The translations under genes were made by a program, and so were the position numbers. Positions 1 through 7,502 of a stretch of DNA of 13,401 bases are shown piece by piece. Within the stretch, counting starts at the first letter, position 1. Every line of letters begins with the position of its first letter. The notes beneath the pieces were generated by a model, which saw nothing but the letters and a program-made list of their open reading frames with translations, was not told the DNA's origin and ran no database searches. The DNA lies in NCBI GenBank assembly GCA_012961655.1, contig DTYX01001108.1, forward strand, positions 1 to 13,401, in the 5' to 3' direction. The DNA comes from Candidatus Poribacteria bacterium (lineage in GTDB: Bacteria > Poribacteria > WGA-4E > DTYX01).

Positions 1-780
1 GGCTCCAGTTTCAAAGGTATTTTGCGCTCCCGCATCGAACAATTCATCCGCGCGCAAATCCCAGGTCGATATGGCGCTTGCAATCCCGTCGATGAAAATG
101 AATGGTGCATTCCCAGCAAAAGCATCGAACGGGATGGGGATATTATTGTTGTGGGAATGGAGACGTTAAAAAAGAAAGCTGAAAACGAAGCTAAGAAGGA
201 GAAATCCGAATGGTACAGGCGGCAAAGTGACTATCTTACCAAATTGGCGCGTCAGAAAACGTGCCTTGTCTGCCAATTGTTCGGTTCGCCATGGTTAGCT
301 TCGCATGTCCTGGTCAAGGACTTGTTAGTTGATGAAAAGTTATGGTTTAATCAATACCAACTCCGAGATGGCGTCGCCATCGACCGGGAAACGGAAACCG
401 CCGGCGAAAGGAAACTGTATAGTTACGAGGTGGTGCCAGTCGATACACGATTTCTCTGTGAGATTGTCGTCGAGAATGCCACGGATTGGCAATTGGGAAT
501 GTTGATGCTTGCCCTGCTGCCGTTTGAACGAGGTGAGATTGCCATCGGTGGTGCCCGAAGTCGTGGATTGGGACGGGTGCAGGTACATTGGATAGAACGA
601 AAATATTTTGCCGCCAACGGAGATGCCGAACAATTTATCAAATATCTGAGGGGGGAGGATGTGAGCCAGAACATCGATGATAAAGATGAAGAAGGCAAAT
701 CCCTGATTGATATTTGGATAGACGCTTTCATTTGCAAACTAAAGAAATTAAAAAAGAAGGGGGGGCAAGTAGATGCATAA
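1..780 (+). CDS. csm3: Cas7/Csm3-like RAMP protein A, 5' partial
   Basis: Backbone subunit of a type III CRISPR effector complex, expected to bind crRNA. The reading frame is open from base 1 and begins inside the RAMP signature GSSFKGILRS, so the start codon and first strand, including any catalytic Asp, lie outside the window. The visible 259 residues show a Csm3-type zinc knuckle (CLVCQLFGS, visible residues 88-95), the GVAIDRETETAGERKLY block typical of Csm3 (about 124-140), and the C-terminal glycine-rich loop GGARSRGLGRVQV (183-195). A lysine/glutamate-rich insert lies at about 57-70. The stop overlaps the next cas7 by 8 nt (ATG at 773), so the two are probably translationally coupled. 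Family assignment is firm; the exact Cas7 paralogue position in the complex cannot be read from sequence. Confidence 0.88.
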   Translation, partial: GSSFKGILRSRIEQFIRAQIPGRYGACNPVDENEWCIPSKSIERDGDIIVVGMETLKKKAENEAKKEKSEWYRRQSDYLTKLARQKTCLVCQLFGSPWLASHVLVKDLLVDEKLWFNQYQLRDGVAIDRETETAGERKLYSYEVVPVDTRFLCEIVVENATDWQLGMLMLALLPFERGEIAIGGARSRGLGRVQVHWIERKYFAANGDAEQFIKYLRGEDVSQNIDDKDEEGKSLIDIWIDAFICKLKKLKKKGGQVDA

Positions 781-1765
781 ACAACTCATCAATGAGGCGA
801 TTATCAATTTAATCATCGAACCTGATGGACCGATTTTGATAAAAGCTGGTGAGAGTGGCGCTGACCCCACAAGACCAGATATGGAGTTTGTGCGGACCCA
901 TTATGATGGTAAGGAAACGATTTACTTGCCAGGGAGTAGTCTGAAGGGAATCTTGCGCAGCCATTGCGAGCGCATCGCGCGGACTGTGGATAACAAAGAA
1001 AGACGAGTAAAAAGAGGCGGTCAAGCGCTTAGTTGCAATCCGCTGGAGGAAGGAACGCAAAAGGAGCGGAAAGATTTTTCGTGCAACAAATATTTTGAGG
1101 CAAAGAAGGATGAAATCCAAAAGGCAGTGAAAGGAAACGAACAGACCAGCCGAGGTGCTGAAATCTACAGGCGTTCCTGTTTTGTCTGTCAGATGTATGG
1201 AAACACTGCTCTTTCAAGTCACATCCAGATTACAGACGCCTATCCAGTAGAAGTAGATAAAGTGGTAACGGAGGCACGAAGCGGCACAGCCATTGATAGA
1301 ATTTACGGCTCAGTATTACCGGGCGCCCTTTTTCAATTTGAAGTTGCCACACAAGGAACTTTCAAAACTGAAATTTACATCAAAAACTTCACCACCTCCC
1401 AATTAGGTCTACTCGCGCTTGCATTGCGCGACTTACAGATGCAACGTATCGCCATCGGCTTCGCCAAATCTCGCGGTTTGGGACGAGTCAAGGCGAATGT
1501 GGAATCCGTATTGGTGCGATATCCCTCTGGGACATTTTGGCCTATTGAAAATGGAAATGTCTATGGCGTTGGCGCGTTGCCATGCGAAACGAATGGCTAC
1601 GGGTTTCGGGAGGATGATTCTGTCACTGTAGCGGATGTCAAATATGAAACGGATGATTGGGGGAGCATGTCCGCCGAATTGAAAGGGATGGATAAAGGGC
1701 AACCAATTTATAACTTATGGACAGCTTGTCTTGAACGGTGGGGGAAAATTGTTTGTGCTGAGTGA
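773..1765 (+). CDS. csm3: Cas7/Csm3-like RAMP protein B
   Basis: Second Cas7-type backbone subunit of the type III effector, 330 aa. It has the RAMP loop LPGSSLKGILRS (52-63), a zinc knuckle CFVCQMYGN (136-144) with extra upstream cysteines at 88 and 104, the GTAIDR block (171-176), and the glycine-rich loop FAKSRGLGRV (230-239). Aspartates at 31 and 36 precede the GSSLKG loop, where Csm3 carries its target-RNA-cleaving Asp; D36 is the better positional match (inference). The C-terminal extension of about 90 residues beyond the last RAMP motif is longer than a minimal Csm3 and was not recognised. The start overlaps the preceding gene by 8 nt behind a purine-rich GAAGGGGGGG stretch that serves as ribosome binding site. 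Confidence 0.88.
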   Translation: MHKQLINEAIINLIIEPDGPILIKAGESGADPTRPDMEFVRTHYDGKETIYLPGSSLKGILRSHCERIARTVDNKERRVKRGGQALSCNPLEEGTQKERKDFSCNKYFEAKKDEIQKAVKGNEQTSRGAEIYRRSCFVCQMYGNTALSSHIQITDAYPVEVDKVVTEARSGTAIDRIYGSVLPGALFQFEVATQGTFKTEIYIKNFTTSQLGLLALALRDLQMQRIAIGFAKSRGLGRVKANVESVLVRYPSGTFWPIENGNVYGVGALPCETNGYGFREDDSVTVADVKYETDDWGSMSAELKGMDKGQPIYNLWTACLERWGKIVCAE

Positions 1766-1806
1766 AAGGGCGCTTGAAACTATCCGAGAAGTTACAAACA
1801 AATTAT

Positions 1807-1814
1807 GGAGGTGA
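1807..1814 (+). promoter_or_regulatory. Strong Shine-Dalgarno that decides the antitoxin start
   Basis: GGAGGTGA lies 5 nt before the ATG at 1820 and overlaps an earlier in-frame ATG at 1805. The perfect site argues for initiation at 1820, giving a protein that begins MGRQLILELP, which is also where this antitoxin type normally begins. Confidence 0.75.
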
Positions 1815-1819
1815 CAAAG

Positions 1820-2101
1820 ATGGGACGCCAATTAATCTTAGAACTCCCCGATGAGGTGTATGAGCCGCTGGCAAAGTCGGCTGAGGCTGTCGGACAGCCA
1901 TTAGACGAGTGGATTTTAGCGCGCTTGCGGCCTTTAGCGCAACGACCGGTCTTATCTAAGAAAGAAAAGGAGACGGCGATGGCAGAACTGATGGCTTTTG
2001 CGGGATGTGTGAATAGCGGTGACGCAAATGCCGCGGACAATGAGCGCATTGATGCTGACCTGGCGCGAGCATACGGGGATACACACGAGGAGGAGGCATA
2101 A
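1820..2101 (+). CDS. Orphan RHH-like antitoxin (VapB/RelB-type)
   Basis: Small protein of 93 aa from the preferred ATG at 1820; an in-frame ATG at 1805 would add 5 residues. The N-terminus GRQLILELPDEVYEPLAKSA looks like a ribbon-helix-helix strand plus helix. The acidic tail (ADNERIDADLARAYGDTHEE) matches a family of antitoxins I know from Chloroflexota and cyanobacteria, usually paired with a PIN-domain toxin. No toxin follows: at 2101 an overlapping ATG (TAATG) opens a frame of only seven codons (MLLDFQI, then TAG). The gene sits between two cas7 genes on the same strand, so it is probably co-transcribed with them. It could be a leftover of an inserted toxin-antitoxin pair or a regulator retained by the operon. 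Function by family resemblance only. Confidence 0.65.
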   Translation: MGRQLILELPDEVYEPLAKSAEAVGQPLDEWILARLRPLAQRPVLSKKEKETAMAELMAFAGCVNSGDANAADNERIDADLARAYGDTHEEEA

Positions 2102-2124
2102 TGTTGCTCGATTTTCAAATTTAG
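2101..2124 (+). pseudogene. Possible remnant of a coupled toxin gene
   Basis: The antitoxin stop overlaps an ATG in the TAATG arrangement usual for antitoxin-toxin pairs. The frame reads MLLDFQI and then hits TAG. The opening Leu-Leu-Asp resembles the first strand of PIN toxins, but seven codons are too few to prove homology. Only 75 nt separate the antitoxin from the next gene, so any toxin has been almost entirely lost. Confidence 0.25.
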
Positions 2125-2176
2125 CCGCGCAATCCTGACAGTTGTTGCGTGGGATAATGAGAGAAAGGAGAGAACA

Positions 2177-3136
2177 ATGAGAAGAAGCTATGGCAGGCAA
2201 CCGCCTTTGCCCAAGCCGTATGAATTTGTCAAAATCGATGAGATGAGCGATGAGCACCGTTGCCATCCTAAAGGACATGAAGATTATGGAATAGATAAAA
2301 TCAGCGGCGAATTAAAGGGAGAAATCACCACTTTGTCTCCTGTGCATGTCGCTTCGGGAATGATGGAGTTGACTGGCCGACGCGACTTTCCCTTAGTCAA
2401 AGCACACACAAGCCACAACGGTCGTCCGATTATTCCAGGTTCCTCGCTGAAAGGCGCTATCCGTAGCATCGTCGAAGCAATTTCACCCTCCTGCGTTCGG
2501 ATTACCCGTCTTCGTTCCAATCAGTTACCAAATAACACCTCTGCCTGCAAGAATAAAAAATCCCTCTGCGTCTCCTGCCGAATGTTCGGCGCGATGGATT
2601 ATCTCGGACAAGTCCGTTTTAGCGATGCCGTTTTACAACAAGGATATACCACTGAAATCGCAGCAATTCCATCGCTCTATTCCCCCCGAACTCGCGAAGG
2701 ACTCTATTTTGATGACAGTGGAAACGTCAAGGGACGTAAATTTTATCAACACGGAAATCTCGCCGAAGGTAACGTGCCGATAGAAGTCTGCCCTGTCAAT
2801 GCCAAGTTTGATTTCATACTCTCCTTTGATAATCTCACCGAAGGTGAATTAGGACTGCTACTGATAGCTTTGGGGCTGGGAACACCCAAATTTTATCCCA
2901 AGCTCGGAGGTGCAAAACCCGCTTGCTGCGGCACGCTTGAAATCACCATCCCAAAATCTCAGATATTTGAGGATATTGAGAGAGCTTATTTGCAATACGA
3001 TGTTGAACCGACTGACATCGATATTCCCAAATACATCGACGCAGCACAGGAAATCGTACTAAATGACCAATTACAACAATTGGCGGATATATTAAAACTC
3101 GACGAGCAACGGCAGTGTCCGGATAGAAATTATTAA
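2177..3136 (+). CDS. Cas7/Csm3-like RAMP protein C
   Basis: Third Cas7-type subunit, 319 aa, with a clear ribosome binding site (AAGGAGAG, 5-6 nt before ATG). A 45-residue N-terminal extension rich in His/Cys precedes the RAMP fold. The fold itself shows a first strand with LSPVHVASG (53-61), a candidate catalytic Asp at 70 in GRRDFPLV, the loop IPGSSLKGAIRS (86-97), a cysteine cluster at 106, 124, 131 and 134 (CVSCRMFGA), the block GRKFYQHG (186-193), and a glycine-rich loop KLGGAKPACCGTLEI (242-256). That last loop differs from the SRGLG form in its sisters and marks a separate RAMP lineage. It is separated from the other cas7 genes by the antitoxin and followed by the SIR2 gene 25 nt downstream. 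It is clearly a type III RAMP; its position in the filament is not known. Confidence 0.85.
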   Translation: MRRSYGRQPPLPKPYEFVKIDEMSDEHRCHPKGHEDYGIDKISGELKGEITTLSPVHVASGMMELTGRRDFPLVKAHTSHNGRPIIPGSSLKGAIRSIVEAISPSCVRITRLRSNQLPNNTSACKNKKSLCVSCRMFGAMDYLGQVRFSDAVLQQGYTTEIAAIPSLYSPRTREGLYFDDSGNVKGRKFYQHGNLAEGNVPIEVCPVNAKFDFILSFDNLTEGELGLLLIALGLGTPKFYPKLGGAKPACCGTLEITIPKSQIFEDIERAYLQYDVEPTDIDIPKYIDAAQEIVLNDQLQQLADILKLDEQRQCPDRNY

Positions 3137-3161
3137 ACGCTGATAATCGAGGAAATCCTGT

Positions 3162-4589
3162 ATGGATGACATTCAATCTTTGTATGATATCAAACAGTTG
3201 GCAGAACTGATGGATGATAGGAAGAACGGAGAAACGCCTTATCTTCTAATCCTAGGCGCAGGTGCTTCCTTCTCCTCAGGGTGTAGTTCAGGGTGGAAGA
3301 TTGTTGAAGATGTCTTGGACAAGTATCATCTGCTGGACAGCTATCGTACTCAAGAGCCGGAGGAACTATCTGATAGTGCAAAATTAGAACTATTCTGGGA
3401 TTTTTTAAAAGCGCGTAGCCAAACGGCACGTTACACCGCGCTGCGACGCCACATAGAAGGTGAGGAACCCTCAATCGGCTATATTTGTTTAGCGGAATTG
3501 ATTCAGGCGGGATACTTTAATATCATTTTAACAACGAATTTTGACATTTTTCTCGAGAGGGCTTTACAATCCATTGGAATGATATACCCACGGGATTTTG
3601 CTGTTTTGGTTAATGGATATCAAATCGAGGAGCATGTTTTAAAAAGTTTGAACTTTCCGAAACCTCGTGTCAAAGTCCTTAAACTTCATGGTGATTTATA
3701 CGCCCGTATTTTTCAATTCCGCCCTAATGAGATTTTTGAATTCACGGATAAAATTCAACAAACTATTGAAAAATTACTGGAAGATGATGCTATTATCGTC
3801 GGACACAGCATGCAGGATACAGACTTGAATCGTTGCTTTCATATAGAGGGTGGTGAGATTTGGTATGTCAATCCAAATGAACCGACGGCTGATAGTGCTG
3901 CTGGTAACCTTAGAGAAATAAGAGAAACGTTTATGACTCTCAATGGAATAGCGGGCTATTTCGACCAATTTTTTATCCGATTACATTATTATTTGCTGCG
4001 AGAATCCCAACGAATCAGGGAGCAACGAGCTCATTTTTATTATCAAAGTGGAAGGGAACTCTATGAGCTTTCGAATTCATCATCGAATCCTGAAGATTAC
4101 TTACATTGGGCTATCCAAGATTTCAGGGTGGCGGCTGATTTAGGGTTCACCGAGGCTGATGTTTATTACCAAATTGGGCAATCTTATGATAAACATCCTA
4201 ATAGCCGGGAATATAATGAACAAGCGATTGAAGCTTATTCGTGGTGCCTTGAACTGAATCCGAATTTTAAGGGAGTTCATCGTAATAGAGGGCGGCGCTA
4301 TATGGAACAGGAATTATATGATGAAGCGATAAAGGACTTTCAGTTGGAACTTTCTTTAAACCCCGGAGATTCTGATGCCCGTGATTGGCTACTCCAGGCA
4401 AGGGAAAGAAAAATGTTAGAATATATCTATGAACAGGGGCGCATTACAAATAGAGATTATCGGAAACTTTTTGAGGTCAGCCGTTCCATAGCAACCAAGG
4501 AATTGTCTTTGCTTGTCGAAGCAAATAAGCTAGTCAGAAAAGGAACAGGTAGAGGAACCTATTATATCTTACCAGAGGAAGGAGAATAA
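3162..4589 (+). CDS. SIR2-domain protein with TPR repeats and C-terminal winged helix
   Basis: A 475-aa protein with three parts. Residues about 25-235 form a SIR2-like Rossmann domain: NAD-binding GAGAS (32-36), TTNFD (124-128, with the Asn expected to act in NAD hydrolysis), LHGD (175-178, with the usual catalytic His at 176) and VGHS (213-216). Residues about 285-405 contain TPR-like helices, clearest in two consecutive units ending LELNPN and LSLNPG. Residues about 415-470 look like a winged helix (GRITNRDYRKLFEVS ... RGTYYIL). SIR2 domains in antiphage systems (Thoeris ThsA, DSR, SIR2-pAgo) consume NAD+, so an abortive effector role is likely. No CARF or SAVED sensor is visible. The gene lies inside the cas operon, 25 nt after cas7-c and 1 nt before the S1 gene. 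SIR2 assignment firm; link to CRISPR interference inferred. Confidence 0.85.
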   Translation: MDDIQSLYDIKQLAELMDDRKNGETPYLLILGAGASFSSGCSSGWKIVEDVLDKYHLLDSYRTQEPEELSDSAKLELFWDFLKARSQTARYTALRRHIEGEEPSIGYICLAELIQAGYFNIILTTNFDIFLERALQSIGMIYPRDFAVLVNGYQIEEHVLKSLNFPKPRVKVLKLHGDLYARIFQFRPNEIFEFTDKIQQTIEKLLEDDAIIVGHSMQDTDLNRCFHIEGGEIWYVNPNEPTADSAAGNLREIRETFMTLNGIAGYFDQFFIRLHYYLLRESQRIREQRAHFYYQSGRELYELSNSSSNPEDYLHWAIQDFRVAADLGFTEADVYYQIGQSYDKHPNSREYNEQAIEAYSWCLELNPNFKGVHRNRGRRYMEQELYDEAIKDFQLELSLNPGDSDARDWLLQARERKMLEYIYEQGRITNRDYRKLFEVSRSIATKELSLLVEANKLVRKGTGRGTYYILPEEGE

Positions 4590-4590
4590 C

Positions 4591-5397
4591 ATGCAACCAG
4601 AACATTTTCAAACTGCTAACCAAATCGCTCAGGAACTTGTTCGCAGTGAAACGGACCCAAACGAGACCGCCAAGGTTTTGCATTATTTGGCGGCGCATCA
4701 AGGCGGAGGGCAGCTTTTCACGTTTCTTCGTACGGTAATCTGGGATGGCATGGCGGTTGTCCGCAGCGGACGCACTATCGACTACTACCGCAGTATCCTG
4801 CGGATTTGCGAAAAATATCTTAAACCCTATCAAAACAACCCAAAACAAATGGCTGAGATTTTGGGTTGGGCAGTTCGTTTGATGCGCTATCATCTGGTTC
4901 CTTCACGCCGAACAAAGCTACCGCATGTTGGGGTAAAACCAACCGCCCATCGGGTTAAGAAAGAACCCCGTACTATCGAGGAAGAAAAGCCAACCTCGAC
5001 TCAACCGTCAATTGCAGTTGGAACGCAGCCTCAACATCTCGCGGATTTGCGGCCTGGTATGATTTTACAGGGCACGGTGAAGAATATCAGACCTTTCGGC
5101 GTTTTCGTCGATATTGGTGTGGGACGGGATGGATTGGTGCATGTCTCTGAATTGGCGCATGGATATGTGCGAGACCCTTCTGAACTTGTCTCGGAGGGAG
5201 ACAACGTGAATGTGAAAGTACTGCGGGTGGATACCAAACGAAATCGCATTAATCTCAGTATGAAGAATGTGCCTCAGCAGGTCGAGGATGCCGAGGGAAG
5301 TACGACGGAGAATATACAAGAGACACCGGATAGAAGCGGGATGACAGCAATGGAGGCGGCGCTGAGAGCGGCAGTGGAGAAGAGAAGTAACCGGTAA
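4591..5397 (+). CDS. S1 RNA-binding domain protein with N-terminal helical domain
   Basis: A 268-aa protein with a good ribosome binding site (AAGGAGAATAAC then ATG), 1 nt after the SIR2 stop. The first ~105 residues look all-helical and contain a segment rich in aromatic and basic residues (TIDYYRSILRICEKYLKPYQ); I do not recognise this domain. A proline/basic linker follows (about 105-150). Residues about 152-225 are a canonical S1 OB-fold: RPGMILQGTVKNI, RPFGVFVDIG, DGLVHVSELA and INLSMKN, as in ribosomal protein S1, PNPase and Tex. A low-complexity tail rich in Thr, Glu and Ala ends the protein. It abuts cas10 directly. It probably binds RNA and could link the SIR2 protein or ribosome-bound transcripts to the effector complex (inference). 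It is not a known core subunit of any type III system. Confidence 0.8.
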   Translation: MQPEHFQTANQIAQELVRSETDPNETAKVLHYLAAHQGGGQLFTFLRTVIWDGMAVVRSGRTIDYYRSILRICEKYLKPYQNNPKQMAEILGWAVRLMRYHLVPSRRTKLPHVGVKPTAHRVKKEPRTIEEEKPTSTQPSIAVGTQPQHLADLRPGMILQGTVKNIRPFGVFVDIGVGRDGLVHVSELAHGYVRDPSELVSEGDNVNVKVLRVDTKRNRINLSMKNVPQQVEDAEGSTTENIQETPDRSGMTAMEAALRAAVEKRSNR

Positions 5398-5414
5398 ATG
5401 AGGATTACCAAAAT

Positions 5415-5420
5415 GGGGAG
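5415..5420 (+). promoter_or_regulatory. Ribosome binding site favouring the inner cas10 start
   Basis: GGGGAG lies 7 nt before the ATG at 5428. The other in-frame ATGs at 5398 (immediately after the S1 stop) and 5413 have weaker upstream sites, so 5428 is the preferred start; initiation at 5398 by coupling to the upstream stop remains possible. Confidence 0.5.
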
Positions 5421-5427
5421 TAACAGT

Positions 5428-7488
5428 ATGACTTGTAAGCAAATTCAAGATAAAATCCATAATGATTATATTAATCGGTGTGATGAGAGCATCGCTTTTG
5501 GTTTCGCTGTGTGTATCGCTATACAACTTATGCACGAAGAGAAAGATGTCGAGCAATATCTTCCTGAAATCTGTAACTACGCCCGGAAGCTTATCGCCGA
5601 TGATAATTCACCAAACACGAAGGACAGACAGCAGTTAATCAGCGAGCTTTTGGCATTTGAATACCAACTGGATGTCGGCGTGCCGGTTTCGTTACTGTCA
5701 GCGGATACCGATAAAGTCAAATCTTATGTGTTTGAATCTGCGAAATTGCCGGAAGTCCGAGGCGCAAGCATCATTTTGGATGAATTGAATCGCACATCTA
5801 TTGTCAAAGAAGTCTTTACCGGTAAAGATTGCCAGCCTCCGGAAGAATGTATCATCTACAATTCGGGAGGCGGGCTTCTTGCTATCGTTCCGACCTGCTG
5901 GGCAAAGCGCATTGGCATGGAGATTGAGCGGTTGTATTTGGACAGAACGAAGGTTGCGACGATTACAACCGTCACTCGCCCATTTCATCTCTGTGAATAC
6001 CGTTTTGGCTTACGCGCAGACCAATTCACCTTCGACCAATTTCGGCAACAGTGGGCTAATGCGGATGAACAGCGCAAGCGGCTGATGATGAATTATTACG
6101 GCTTAGAAGAGACAGACGATACGGAAAAACTTTGGGATAAATTCTGCGAAACGAAGGGCTTTGGCGAATTGGTCAGGCAGATGAGCGCTGATTTGAAGGC
6201 GGCGAAATATCGAAAAGGCTACGCTCCGTTTTTTGAAGCCGGGCATTTTATAAGGGCGTGTGATTCATGCGAACTGAGACCAGCTTTCATTCAAGATACG
6301 ATAGAAGATGAAATAGCTTATCTCTGCAAAATTTGTTATAATAAACGCGACGTGGGACGAAGGGAGAAGGGCAGAATCGTCAATGAAAATTTGATTGAGT
6401 ATTTCCAAAATAGACCATGTGAATTCTCACAATATTACTTTGAGTTGCCGATGCGCATCGCACCACCCAGAGATCTAAAAGAAATCGGCGCATGTTCACG
6501 TCCCTCTGGGTTTGTGGGGATTATCTATGCGGATGGCGATAATGTGGGAAAAACGTTGGAAAATCTGCAGACACCATCGAAGTACCAGGATTTTTCTCAC
6601 AAGATGGATAAGGCAACGAAAGAAGCCGTATTCGGAACGATTGTCCAGAGGGGAATCAAGCCCGTTTTTCCTTCGGATAAGAGCAAATACGAAGGGGGCA
6701 AAAATCGCCAGCGGATTCAGGTTGTCTCTCCAGCGGATAATGAGCAATTGGAGACGCGGCGGGCAACGAAGGAAGATGATGAGTTGGAATTACGTATCCA
6801 TAGCTTCGAAGCTATTTCAGTCGGCGGTGATGATTTGGTCTTAATTGTGCCTGGACATCACGCGATGTGGACAGCTTTAGAAATCTGTGAGCTATTTGGT
6901 CAACAGATGCAAGATGAAAAAATTACGATGTCCGCTGGGGTGGTGATTGCTTCTGATAATTACCCCGTTTATTACCTGTTTGACCTGGCGAGTCAATTGC
7001 AAAAAAGCGCCAAGAAGGAATCGCGAGAAGCGAGTGAAGGCGCTATTGATTTTATGGTGATGACAGCTCAGAATACCCTCTCATCTCAAATCGCAGATTA
7101 TCGTAAAGAATTTATGGAACGAAAAATTCCAGAAGATGGAAGTGAAGTCCGCGAAAAACTATGCTTGACCGCGCGACCATATCGTTTATCAAAATTATGC
7201 ATTTTATTGAAATGGATTGAGAAGTTTAAGGCTGAAGATTATCCCACTTCGCAGCTTTACGGATTGGTCCAGTCCCTGCAAGAGCACGCTCGACAGCATT
7301 CAACGTTAAGGTTCTTATACCAGTGGTATCGGCATAAACAAACGCATACCAAATTGCTTGGTGATTTCATGGCAAGCTGGAAAATAGAACAAGCCAGCAC
7401 ACCATGGATGAAATCGCAAGGAGAGTTGCCATTCCAAGAATTTTTCACTTATTTTGTTGATTTGTTAGAGATTTATCAATTTGTTTAG
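5428..7488 (+). CDS. cas10: Cas10, HD-less, with intact GGDD cyclase motif
   Basis: Large subunit of the type III effector, 686 aa from ATG 5428 (696 aa if started at 5398; numbering below uses 696). A short helical N-terminus (to about 95) has no HD pair, so the ssDNA nuclease domain is absent, as usual in subtype III-D. The first palm region begins at DTDKVKSYVFESAKLPEVRG (103-122) and includes YNSGGGLLAIVP (154-165). A Cys4 zinc site follows (CDSC 288-291, CKIC 310-313). The second palm has ADGDNVGK (378-385) and the catalytic GGDD (476-479, in SVGGDDLVLIVP), and a helical C-terminal domain runs from about 585. The acidic residues for cyclic oligoadenylate synthesis are intact, so this protein should make the second messenger when the complex binds target RNA. 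It sits between the S1 gene and cas7-d. Confidence 0.93.
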   Translation: MTCKQIQDKIHNDYINRCDESIAFGFAVCIAIQLMHEEKDVEQYLPEICNYARKLIADDNSPNTKDRQQLISELLAFEYQLDVGVPVSLLSADTDKVKSYVFESAKLPEVRGASIILDELNRTSIVKEVFTGKDCQPPEECIIYNSGGGLLAIVPTCWAKRIGMEIERLYLDRTKVATITTVTRPFHLCEYRFGLRADQFTFDQFRQQWANADEQRKRLMMNYYGLEETDDTEKLWDKFCETKGFGELVRQMSADLKAAKYRKGYAPFFEAGHFIRACDSCELRPAFIQDTIEDEIAYLCKICYNKRDVGRREKGRIVNENLIEYFQNRPCEFSQYYFELPMRIAPPRDLKEIGACSRPSGFVGIIYADGDNVGKTLENLQTPSKYQDFSHKMDKATKEAVFGTIVQRGIKPVFPSDKSKYEGGKNRQRIQVVSPADNEQLETRRATKEDDELELRIHSFEAISVGGDDLVLIVPGHHAMWTALEICELFGQQMQDEKITMSAGVVIASDNYPVYYLFDLASQLQKSAKKESREASEGAIDFMVMTAQNTLSSQIADYRKEFMERKIPEDGSEVREKLCLTARPYRLSKLCILLKWIEKFKAEDYPTSQLYGLVQSLQEHARQHSTLRFLYQWYRHKQTHTKLLGDFMASWKIEQASTPWMKSQGELPFQEFFTYFVDLLEIYQFV

Positions 7489-7502
7489 ATGTTGGGAGTT
7501 GT

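Noticed and set aside
1774..1803. Internal promoter before the antitoxin (TTGAAA with an AT-rich stretch)
   Set aside because: No acceptable -10 element sits 16-18 nt from the -35-like hexamer.
5065..5556. Long antisense frame across the S1-cas10 junction
   Set aside because: It lies entirely opposite two well-supported genes, its product resembles nothing I know, and such shadows occur throughout the window.
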